A stretch of 46,053 nucleotides of DNA. It comes from Candidatus Poribacteria bacterium (GTDB lineage: Bacteria > Poribacteria > WGA-4E > WGA-3G). Made by a program: the position numbers and the translations under genes. Shown piece by piece: positions 7,472-17,100 of the stretch. Under the pieces are notes generated by a model. The model ran no database searches and was not told the origin of the DNA. It saw nothing but the letters and a program-made list of their open reading frames with translations. The stretch's first letter is position 1; each line of letters begins with the position of its first letter. Where the stretch lies: contig JAPPNJ010000068.1 of NCBI GenBank assembly GCA_028818705.1, positions 1 to 46,053 of the forward strand. The letters run 5' to 3'.

Positions 7472-8158
7472 ATGAAATACTGCACAATTTTGTTGCTGGC
7501 TATATTAACGGCATTTGTATCTGGAACAGCAAAGCTCGGCGCCGAGGTTGAGATTGCCCTTGAAGCAGAGTTAGCCCAAGATATCGTAGAACCCATGGTT
7601 ATTGAAGATGGGAATAAAGACGCAAAACTCGCATCTGATGGAAAATTCATCTGGATGGAAGGTGCACCAGTAGCCGGTGGCGGCGGTGCAGGCCACGCCG
7701 ATTTTATCATTAACATTCCCGAAGCCGGTAAGTACGCCCTCTGGGGCCACGTCATCGCATGGGATGGCAATAGCGATTCTTTCTGGGTGACATGGCAACC
7801 CGCCGACCCAGACGAAAATGCACAGGCGACCCAGAATACAGAGTTTCGTTGGGGCGTTGGTCAAGGTGCCGCTTGGCACTGGGACCGCATCAATCACTGG
7901 TTAGACGGTGGAACATTCGACCGAGAATGGAAATTCAACAAAGCAGGTGAGACGTTTCTACGTATCGCAGTGCGCGAAGATGCTACTATGTTAGACGCAA
8001 TTTTCGTGACCACTAACGTGAAAGCCACGGCTCCAGATCAAGCAAACGTCCGTCTTCCAACCGATAGAGACCGGAAGATACAAATTGAGGGACTCGCTGT
8101 GGATGCAAAGGGCAAAGCCGCAACAACCTGGGGGTCCCTAAAACGGGCGTATCAATAA
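7472..8158 (+). CDS. secreted carbohydrate-binding-module-like protein with C-terminal tag (paralogue)
   Basis: 228 residues; GGAAGGAGGTAACA is a near-ideal ribosome site. Signal peptide MKYCTILLLAILTAFVSGTA. The CBM6/35-like domain is close to that of the preceding gene: the block with IAWDGNSDSFWVTWQPADPD and the WHWDRINHWLDGGTF segment are almost the same, while N- and C-terminal parts have drifted. The end VDAKGKAATTWGSLKRAYQ is again the tag. The pair comes from a tandem duplication under selection on the central face, which probably holds the ligand site (several Trp and Asp residues). Confidence 0.82.
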   Translation: MKYCTILLLAILTAFVSGTAKLGAEVEIALEAELAQDIVEPMVIEDGNKDAKLASDGKFIWMEGAPVAGGGGAGHADFIINIPEAGKYALWGHVIAWDGNSDSFWVTWQPADPDENAQATQNTEFRWGVGQGAAWHWDRINHWLDGGTFDREWKFNKAGETFLRIAVREDATMLDAIFVTTNVKATAPDQANVRLPTDRDRKIQIEGLAVDAKGKAATTWGSLKRAYQ

Positions 8159-8570
8159 GAAATGGTGGAACAAACCTACACCTGCAAGTCTCAATACGAA
8201 TATGCGCTTGATGTTCCGACTGCAGGTCAAGGCAAGGTGCAGACTTGATAAATCGGTTGTTCCGAAACATATAGCACTGTTCCTCATAATAGTCAATACG
8301 CCACAAATCGAATCCCTGTTCAAACTGAACCATACGCTCAGGTGGGCCAAGATGGAGCCGCAGTTTCTCCACTGCCCGCCTGTCACGCGTAACAAGGGCG
8401 TGTGTCAGATATGTAAGCCCTGACAAAATTCCAGCCAACGCAATTTTCCCTCTTAATTTAACCGAAATACCCTCCGCAGTCGGTGTCAACCCCCAAATTA
8501 GACACAGAATAAGGGCAAAAGCGCACACTTTTTTTGTTTTTTTACAGCAAATTTGACATAAATTTTTCAT
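8013..8570 (-). CDS. small exported protein of unknown function, overlapping its convergent neighbour
   Basis: Minus strand from ATG 8570, 185 residues: MKNLCQICCKKTKKVCAFAL then a hydrophobic segment ending TPTAEG, which looks like a signal peptide or anchor. The part LHLGPPERMVQFEQGFDLWR, IDYYEEQCYMFRNNRFI looks like real coding sequence. After about residue 112 the frame is less protein-like and its last 146 bases run through the end of the CBM-like gene on the plus strand, which is unusual. A frameshift or lost stop near 8230 would explain this. The ribosome site is weak. No function is recognised. Confidence 0.45.
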   Translation of the reverse strand: MKNLCQICCKKTKKVCAFALILCLIWGLTPTAEGISVKLRGKIALAGILSGLTYLTHALVTRDRRAVEKLRLHLGPPERMVQFEQGFDLWRIDYYEEQCYMFRNNRFIKSAPCLDLQSEHQAHIRIETCRCRFVPPFLIDTPVLGTPRLLRLCPLHPQRVPQFVSSGLYRLEDGRLLDLEPWLSR

Positions 8571-8583
8571 TAGTGTGTTAACC

Positions 8584-8613
8584 TTGACAAAAAAACCATT
8601 TTTCAGGTATCTT
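8584..8613 (+). promoter_or_regulatory. sigma-70 type promoter of nadA
   Basis: TTGACA (8584-8589), an 18-base spacer and TATCTT (8608-8613). Start of transcription would be near 8620, about 139 bases before the nadA ATG, leaving a long leader. Confidence 0.55.
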
Positions 8614-8634
8614 AATAGGAACGATTAAAAAAGA

Positions 8635-8736
8635 GTCGCTAATCTCGTGAGCCGCCCATACTTGTAGATTTTCGATATCGCGAGTTCGCAGACCAATTGA
8701 TTCGCTACCCATAGACAGGGAGCATCTGATTAGCGA
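8635..8736 (+). promoter_or_regulatory. possible structured leader of nadA
   Basis: TCGCTAATC (8635-8643) and GATTAGCGA (8728-8736) are perfect inverted copies that would close a stem around about 85 bases, ending just before the Shine-Dalgarno GGAG at 8743. A small hairpin (CCC-ATAGA-CAGGG region, about 8708-8721) lies inside. The fold could control access to the ribosome site in response to an NAD-related signal, but I could not fit it to the known NAD+ riboswitch (nadA motif) from memory. Confidence 0.35.
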
Positions 8737-8758
8737 TGACTTGGAGCGTACCAAAAAA

Positions 8759-9886
8759 ATGACTGTTATGCGTTCTAACGGAGAAACTCCTCACGCAACA
8801 GATACACCGAATTGTACAACCGACCTCAGCATTGAGGACGTTAAGAAAGAACTATACAATCGCCACCATCCCAGTTTAACGTTTCTCGATATAGAGGCAC
8901 ACGCCAAGACCGTCCACAGAATACGCACACTAAAGCAAAAACATGACGTTGTGATGCTCGGTCACAATTATATGGAGCCACTCGTCTTCGGATTGTCTGA
9001 AAAAGAGGAACAAGGCGATTCACTCGGGTTGAGTATGTTCGCCGCAAAAACGGAAGCACCTTATTTAATCTTTAACGGTGTGCCGTTTATGGCAGAAACA
9101 GCGAAAATCTTAAGTCCAGACAAAACGGTGTTAGTTGCAGATAAAACGGCAGGATGCTCACTCGCCGATAACTTCGGTGCGGAAGACGTCAAGAAATTGA
9201 AAGATCTCTACCCAGGCGCGCCGGTGATGATCTATGTGAATAGCTACGCAGACGCGAAAGCAGAATCGGATATCTGTTGTACATCGGCGAATGCAGCACA
9301 CATCGCAAAAACACTACCGGGCGATACAGTAATCTTTGTGCCAGATATCTTCTTTGCGCAAAACTTAGAAGAAGAATTGAAGAACGAGAAAAACGTTGTC
9401 TACCCTGGTAAAGACAATACAGCGCGGGGCGCAGTTTGCGAAGTCCACGAGAAATTCACACTTGACGATCTTCTCAACGTGCGCGAATCCTTTGAAATCC
9501 CGAAAGGGCACCCTCATCGTAAACTCTACGCCCACTGGGAATGCCGTCCGAATGTACTACAAGAAGCGGATTTTTACGGCAGCACCAGTCAGATTATGAA
9601 AGACATTGCAGAGCGTGTCGCAGTGAACCAATTGGAGCGTGCTTTTGTCGCCTCGGAATGTGAACTGACCTCGAATCTGGCACAGGAATTTCCAGAAGTT
9701 CAATTCTGGACAGCCTGTTCAGTCCGATGCTCACACATGGCACAGGTGAATTTGGGCAAAATTGCGAATATTCTGGAAGCAATTGATCGGGACGACGATC
9801 TCAGTGAATATGAGATTACACTAAGTTCTGAGACTATTGACAAAGCACGGGCACCAATCGAGCGAATGCTTGAAGCAAGCGTTTAA
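8759..9886 (+). CDS. nadA: quinolinate synthase A
   Basis: NadA condenses iminoaspartate with dihydroxyacetone phosphate to give quinolinate, the second step of de novo NAD synthesis, in the cytoplasm with a [4Fe-4S] cluster. ATG 8759 (375 residues) is preferred over TTG 8741 because TTGGAGCG is the ribosome site. Hallmarks are present: LGHNYMEPLVFGLSE, EEQGDSLGLS, VLVADKTAGCSLAD (cluster Cys, about residue 133), MIYVNSYADAKAESDICCTS, FVPDIFFAQNL, HWECRPN, and the C-terminal FVASECEL and CSVRCSHMAQ with the last cluster Cys. The usual H-P-E-C is H-W-E-C here. The length fits the longer NadA class. nadB and nadC are not nearby, so it is probably a single-gene unit with its own promoter and long leader. 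Confidence 0.96.
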   Translation: MTVMRSNGETPHATDTPNCTTDLSIEDVKKELYNRHHPSLTFLDIEAHAKTVHRIRTLKQKHDVVMLGHNYMEPLVFGLSEKEEQGDSLGLSMFAAKTEAPYLIFNGVPFMAETAKILSPDKTVLVADKTAGCSLADNFGAEDVKKLKDLYPGAPVMIYVNSYADAKAESDICCTSANAAHIAKTLPGDTVIFVPDIFFAQNLEEELKNEKNVVYPGKDNTARGAVCEVHEKFTLDDLLNVRESFEIPKGHPHRKLYAHWECRPNVLQEADFYGSTSQIMKDIAERVAVNQLERAFVASECELTSNLAQEFPEVQFWTACSVRCSHMAQVNLGKIANILEAIDRDDDLSEYEITLSSETIDKARAPIERMLEASV

Positions 9887-10053
9887 TAGTTGTCGGTTGT
9901 CAGTTATTGGTTCGCCTGCTACGCAGGCTTTCGGTTACCAGTTATCGGTTAAACAGCTCTTGTGGCAGTTGCGAATTCTGCCCACATCACAAACATCTCT
10001 GGACTGATAACTGATAACTGAAAGGGTTGCGTAGCAACCCGTACTGACAACTA
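9887..10053. repeat. dispersed repeat with TAGTTGTC...GACAACTA ends, filling the gap between convergent stops
   Basis: The left end reads ATAGTTGTCGGTTGTCAG and the right end ACTGACAACTAT, inverted copies with one mismatch over 12 bases. Inside are two perfect palindromes with core GCTAC/GTAGC: GCCTGC-TAC-GCAGGC (9914-9928) and GGGTTGC-GTA-GCAACCC (10024-10040), plus ACTGATAACTGATAACTG. The element occupies exactly the space between the nadA stop and the stop of the convergent porin gene. Confidence 0.65.
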
Positions 10054-11046
10054 TTAAAAACGGGTGATAAAAGAGACGCGATGCGCATTCCCGACATAAG
10101 CATCTGGCACGAAAGCATAATCGAATTGGAAATCAATATTCGCCAACGCGTCCTCACCGCTCCGTCTTACACCAACACCGAGTGACAATCCGTCGCTCGG
10201 ATTCTCATTCAAACCGATACGGTATCCAATACGCGCCGCCACGCTATCGTAGAACCAGCGTTCCGCTCCAACATGGAAACTCGGATTCGCATCAATGAGT
10301 GGGAGGTGTGCGTCTGCAACGAATGCCCATACTTCACGTTCAGGCATCGATGCTTCTGCTTCTTTCCAAGTTCTATAAGCGAAACCTGCGCGAAGTGCCA
10401 TCGGCAAATTCTCCGCGCCATCTAAGACCCCAGCATTTTGGACAGCAACCCCGATACCGAGGTGATTGTCAAGCAACCGTAAGATTAAACCGACATCAGC
10501 GGCAGCACCGTAGACGTTCTGAATATCCAATTGTTCCGAAATCACCTTCGCTGTACCACCGACAGACATAGCCCCACCAAGCTGATAAGCAAAAGACAAG
10601 CCCGTAGCAAAACCTCCGACAGTCACAGTGCTATCTGGATCTTCTGTTGGGCCTTGTCGCCGCTCAATCTCTGTGAAACTGCCGAGGAAACTTGCCCCCC
10701 AGACGAATCGGTCCATCCGTTGTGCGTAACCGATAGATTGATTGTTAATGTCCGCGAATGAGAAGTGCTGCATTGCGGTTAATTCCTGATCCTGAACGGC
10801 AGTCAGACCAGCAGGATTCCAAAAGATGGTGTTAACATCATTGGCAAGCCCTGCAAATGCGCCACCCATTCCGACAGGGCGACTCCCGCCTTCAACCTTG
10901 AGGAAAGCGGCACCTACAGTACCTGCTCCATCGTGGATATTAACCGCACTGGCGCGTGGCGCAACTGTGGCTATTATGAGAAGTGCCATTACATTGTACC
11001 GCCAAGCCCACACGCGGCTTGCGAGAACGGCTCCCCTTTTCTCCAT
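10054..11046 (-). CDS. PorV/PorQ-family outer-membrane beta-barrel protein
   Basis: 330 residues from ATG 11046, behind AAGGAGAATGTATA. A signal peptide ends near PRASA (about residue 34). The start of the mature protein, AGTVGAAFLKVEGGSRPVGM then GGAFAGLANDVNTIFWNPAG, is the diagnostic segment of the PorV/PorQ (UPF0164) family, followed by alternating barrel strands and a terminal aromatic (ending RVSFITRF), as outer-membrane barrels require. In Bacteroidetes PorV is a shuttle of the type IX secretion system; in other phyla relatives are of unknown role. The gene lies 88 bases downstream of the giant Ig-repeat gene on the same strand, so the two are probably co-transcribed and the porin may serve that exported protein. 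Confidence 0.85.
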   Translation of the reverse strand: MEKRGAVLASRVWAWRYNVMALLIIATVAPRASAVNIHDGAGTVGAAFLKVEGGSRPVGMGGAFAGLANDVNTIFWNPAGLTAVQDQELTAMQHFSFADINNQSIGYAQRMDRFVWGASFLGSFTEIERRQGPTEDPDSTVTVGGFATGLSFAYQLGGAMSVGGTAKVISEQLDIQNVYGAAADVGLILRLLDNHLGIGVAVQNAGVLDGAENLPMALRAGFAYRTWKEAEASMPEREVWAFVADAHLPLIDANPSFHVGAERWFYDSVAARIGYRIGLNENPSDGLSLGVGVRRSGEDALANIDFQFDYAFVPDAYVGNAHRVSFITRF

Positions 11047-11133
11047 TATACATTCTCCTTATCCTGACTTTGATATCGGCTTAAAATCCTAACTCTCTGA
11101 TATGGGAAATCTGACCCAGAAAATGCAACACCC

Positions 11134-14100
11134 TTAGTCAACAACAAGCACTTTGCCGACAGCGTTTGCGCTATTTCCGGCCGCATTGATCGCTTCCAAA
11201 TGGAAGATATAGAGCCCTCGTGCAACGGGGTTCCCCGCTTGGTTCTTCAAATTCCACTTCACCAACTGGTCGTTCCGTTGCCCTGACACAACATCCGGAT
11301 AGGTTTGTGAAAGGATCATGTCGCCACTCCAATCATAGATACTCAAAGTGAGCTCAACTGTTTCCCCGAGCGGGACGTTGACATCAAACGAGAAGAATGC
11401 GACATCCCCTCTGGAGATTCGGAGTGGATTTGGCCACCCAAACGTCGGTTCGCGGAAAGTAAGTGACACCGACATCGTATATTCCCCAATGTCGTAGACC
11501 TCGTAGTTTCCCGCATTATCGGTGACGCGAACATCCAGATCGTACTCACCAGAACGAGTCGGTAAGAAATCAATCGACCAAACGCTCCACGGTTCCTGCT
11601 CCGCACTACTATCATCTACAACAGGGACAGGATCTATAGGTTGTTTGTCGGGACCAATACCGACGATTTCAACAAGCCACACGCCAGAGGCTGGAATTGA
11701 GATTGCGCCCTCACCACCGCCCTGCGTACCGCTTGGGTCGGAAGCTGTCCCTTCTAACGGCAATGCTTTGTCAGTGAGTTCGGTTTCACCACCATCGCTC
11801 GTTACAGCGGCAGTAGGTGCTGTAGTTTCATAAAGAAATTCTGTTGTAATGGAATTTGTCGGAGCAAACCCCAGCAATTCCGAGTCATTTCCGATACTAA
11901 TAACCGTAACCTGATAAAGCCCTTGGGTCGATAGACCATCCGATTTGAAGATGATGGTGTCTACACCGTTCTGCTGTGTATTGCCCGAAATTTCAGTGCT
12001 ATTCGGACTTCTGACAACAATTCTCGACTGGGCAAGGTTCACACCTAAACCGGTGTCAAACATATTCGCCTGTATGACAACCCCACCGGTCGTAGAAACC
12101 GCTGTCGGATAATTTTCTGCATCGATATCAACAAGTAGGGGAGCGTCATTAAGAAGTAAAGTACCCGCATCAATCAGCGGTGGACTGGTGTCATAGGTAA
12201 AAACCTTTTCATAAGATATATCACCGTTTCCCGCCTGATCCTTGGGTGTAATAGTAACTCGGTATTCACCATCAGCCGATCCATTGTCTGCAAGCGGTAC
12301 AGTAAGTATGAAGCTGAGAACACTTTGATTATCATCCTCCACCCGTCCAGCAATTTTGGCTGGGTTCGGCGAAACGCGTTCAAAGACTACCCACTCTTCA
12401 TCAACGTTTTTCCAATCAATACCGGACTGTTCATCGGTAGGGTTAACACGAATTTCCGTCAAGGAATTATTAACCTCAGGAGACGCGACAACAAGATTAA
12501 TCGCTTCAGGTTCAATTTCAGGTGCTTCCGTGTCGTGCGTGAAGTTTAATAACTGAACGTCCCCCGCTCGTCCAGAGGAACTGATTGGGGTAAACTCGAT
12601 AGTATAGATTCCGTCGTCGGAACCGTCTGTCGCAAGCGGACGAACAAGATTATAGACCAATCGGTCAGGTTCTCGCAGCTGTTGCCCAGCAATGACTTGA
12701 TTCGCAGAATTCAGTAACCGAAGCGTTGATAGATGATTTTCATCATCTGTTTCAAGCGTTATTTCTATCTCCTCAACTTCCTCATTGGTAAACGCTTCAT
12801 CTGCCGGCGCAGTCGTCGGTGATGTCGAAACAATAGCAGGCAAACGCCTTGAAAGCAGGAAACTACGCTCGAAGACGGTCGCCCCTCCGTTACCTGCACG
12901 GTCAACGGCTTGGACACGAATAATGTATCGTCCATCCTCAATGAGCTGATTGGTATTTAGCGTTAAGTGTGTCGTCCCGTCACTCACAAGTTCACCCGAT
13001 ATTTGAGATCCATTCGGGTCAACTAACGTTACCGTAGTTACCTCCCAGTCTATACCACTGCCTCCGTCATCATTGAGTGTTACTTGTACCTGTGTACGAT
13101 CAGCGGTGACCAAAGCACCGTCAGCAGGAACAGTACTCACAAGCGTCGGCGCCTGGGTATCATAGACAATGAGGTGTCCAACAGTGAACGCATTCGATGC
13201 TTTGTCGGTTAACTCGATAAGGACGGTATATTCTCCATCCATACTGCCATCACGAGACAAGGGTTCATCAAGCGTGAGAAAGAGTTCGCTATTGGTATCA
13301 TGAGTAAGTTGTGTGGGTATTAGGTTGCCATTCGCATCGCGCAGGCTAACTGTCTGGTCTGATAACTCGAGTTCTGCGGGACCAACATCCACGACGGTAA
13401 AGCGAAATTGCGTCAAATTATGGCTGATATATGAGACGGGTTGACTTAAATCAATCGGATCAGCAGAAGTTATCTCTGGTTCTTGGGTATCATAAACAAA
13501 TTCACGATAGACAGCGTTTCCTTGACGTCCGGCTTTATCAACGGGTACAACGTACACACTGTATCTTCCATCTGTACTCCCGTCAGATGTAAATGTCGTC
13601 GGTTCCCAAGCAATTAGGTCCACATTATTAGTGCCAGTAGCTCCCGAAATAGATGTACCATCAGGAGTGCTCACCAGGATTCTTGAACTCTGACTGCCAA
13701 AAGCTAAACCTGTTTCTGTCGGATCAAGGAGTGCAGCAACTATAACCATATTGCTGGCGTTGACATAAGCAACATCGCTTGTCTGACCACCTATAGCAAC
13801 ACTATCTACACTCGGCAGCGGTATATCCAGAACGAATTCGTAAGTCGCCGCGCCTGATGTCGAATTACCCGCTATATCTTGAGGCATCACAGACAATATA
13901 TACGAACCAACCTCAGTCAATTCCAAGAAATTAACAACGACCTCAGACATACTATCGTCTTCCAACGTCAGCGGGATTGGCAGTCTCACAAGTTCATCAG
14001 AGGCATTAAACTCCTCAGGTCCCAGTAATGTAATCTGAGTATTGGAAAAATCAACGCGGGTCGCCTCTTCAAATTTAAGGGTAATACTACTTATAGATTC

Positions 14101-17100
14101 TAATATCTCAGTAACCTGCTGAGGTAGAAGCGCCATCGGCGAAGCAGTATCTACTATGACAGAAGATAACCGCGGTGCTTGCGAATCATAAACAAGTTTA
14201 TGCTCAGCATCAAGACGATTTCCCGATTTGTCAACGAGTGAAAATTTTATCAAATATTCCCCATCTGCACTACCATCTCGAGGAAAAGGTGCAGCAAAAG
14301 TCAGATAGAGTTGGTTGTTTATCTCATCAGTAGTGAGTGTCCCTGCAACAGGCACGCCATCAGCATTATGGAGTTCAATTGTTTGATCTTCTAATTCCAA
14401 ACCTGCCGGTCCCACATCTTCAACGGAAAACTGAAGTTGCGTTAAAGTACCACCAATATAGGAAACAAGCTGGCTCAAGTTGACCGGCACTGCTGCAGTT
14501 ACGCGAGGTTCTTGCGTATCGTAAATGAACTGACGATAAACGACTTCGCCTCGTCTACCCGTCCTATCCACAGGCGTGACAGCGACCGTGTAACGCCCAT
14601 CTGCACTCCCGTCGGTCGGGAGAACTATGGGAATCCATGTTAACTGATTTGTGCCATTGGATGTGGTAATACCGGGGGCAGGGAGACCACTCTCGTTGGT
14701 AACGGTGATCGTTGAACCACCCTCGCCCAAAGCCAACCCAACACCAGTGGGATCCGCGAAGGTAGCGACTATTGACGTAGAGGTCCCATTGACGTAGACA
14801 ATTGTGCCAACTCTTCCATCAATTAAAACGGAACCCACAATAGGTAAAGCTACATCAATCTGAAATCTATAAACAAACGGCGCTGTGCTTTGGTTACCCG
14901 TTAAATCTTGCGGTGTAATCGAGAGAACATATTCACCAGGCTGCGTCAAGTTTCGGAAATTGAGTGTTAAGGTAGTTCGTCCATTATCGAAACGGTTGAT
15001 AGGTATATCCTCGCCACCTGGACTCACAAGGGTAATAGTTGTATTCGCAAAGTCAACGTCACTACCGGAAATCAGTAAATTTTCCGCTACGTTTTGAGAC
15101 GGATCCTTAAAATTTACAATAATCTGTGAGAAACCTACAGTGATATTCGTTGTACTATCAGTAGAAAGTACCAAATCGGATTCGGTGCCGACTCGGACAC
15201 TTTCAATTGCCGGAAATTGTGTATCCAAGAGAAGCGGAAATGCCTGCGTAAAGCGTTTTCCCGTGAAATCAAGGAACGTTGCCGTTATCGTGTATTCGCC
15301 ATCTGCAGTGCCATCGCGTGGAATTACCGCATCGGTACTCCAAGTTAAGATGGTATTCGTTGCATCGGTTTCAATCCTTCTCTCTGGAATAACAACACCC
15401 TGAGAATTGGCAACTGTAAGGGTTGATTCGTCGACATTAATACCAGGACCGATATAATCGATAAGTTCGGCGACAATCACATCCAAATTATTGACTGTTG
15501 TCGTTTCAGGTATTGTTAACTCAACTTCAGCTCGGCTCTGGCTAACAAGATAAAACTCACGCCGAGCAGTAGCACCAATATTGCCAGCACGGTCAGTTGG
15601 TATAACTTCTATAGCATACGTGCCATCGTCAGAACCATCCAAGGCAATCGGCTCTAACACCGTCAAAGTGGCAGTATCCGTTCCGTTATTTGTGATATTA
15701 ACAGGAACCTCCACCTGGGTTCCACCAACATTGTGTATTAACCGAAAACTACTCTGTGTAAAATCTATACCACTGGTCACTTCATTGAGAACAACCCGTA
15801 CCTGTGATAAATTGTCGACAGTCTCATTCGCTGATGGAAAGGTAGATACAAGAGTTGGCAATTGAGTATCATAGAGAAGTAGGAACGCCTCCATATCCAT
15901 ATTACCGATCGTATCGGCGACTTGGACTTCGAGTCTATAGCGGCCATCTTGGCTGACGAGAGGCTCTTCTAAAACGTGGGTAATTTGCGCGTTATTTCTA
16001 TCTATAAAGGTACGACCGGGTAGCACCTCACTCGTATTTCCATCTCCAATAGCACTAAACTGAATCTGCGTGTTCTCCTCAAAATCAACGCCGATGCCAG
16101 TACTGCCATCATTAAATGAGGCAACAATCTGGGTAAGAGGTTGATTATGGTAAATCGTATCTCCAATTCGGTTAAAAGCACCCCCATCTTGGGTCGGACT
16201 TAAAGAGACAATCTCCGGGGCAAGATTATCATAAACAAAAGGAATACGAACAGCACTACTCTGATTACCTGCCCTATCCGTTCCTACAACTTCAATGGTA
16301 TATCCACCATCATGAAGACCATCTCTGGGTGATAAAGGCGATAGAAATACCCACCGAATTTTATCCTTCGCTGGAAATGTCTGCCTACCTAAAATCTCAC
16401 CTGCCGGACCTGTGAGACGTATCGTCGAATCAGAGAGATTAACACCATTTTCAAAATTATCCGCGAGGATAGCTTCAACAAAATTTAACCTTTGGCTAAC
16501 GCCTGCGCCAGGAGAGATCACACCGCTGCTGCCAGCGACCCCTGTCAAAGTGGGTGCCACATTATCGAAAGTAAATTCAGTTGTGCTTTGAACGGAATTG
16601 CCTGCTTCATCAAGGAGGGTAACTGCCAACGTATAACGCCCATTCTCGGAACGTATATCTAAAGGATCTGCCAAGTTAAAACTCAGCTGCGTTGTATAAC
16701 TGAGGGCACCATTAAGCGCAACGCCTTGAGCGTTTTTTAAGACGACCACTGTCCGCTTCGCACCGAAATCAATAGGACTTCCCTCATCTGCTTCCGGTAC
16801 TACAGTTATAGCGCGGAGCGGCACATTGATGAAAATGCCATTGGTAAGCAACAGATTGGTATCCTGGTTGGCAAATACGCTGGAGATGCGCGGCGGTTTC
16901 GTATCTAAAATAGCATCTGCAGATCTTTCTAAGACTTCGCCAGCGGCACCCGCCTTGTTGAGGACAACACTAATTGTATAATTCCCGTCTGGCAACTGCC
17001 TATTGTTAATAGTCCCATTCCAACTGATACGGACCGATTGATCTGCGGACACAGTACCACGTCTAATAAGATGTTGATTCGCTGTGACAATATAGGAATC

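Noticed and set aside
8620..8758. NAD+-I riboswitch (nadA motif)
   Set aside because: I could not match the conserved core from memory; only a possible structured leader is claimed.
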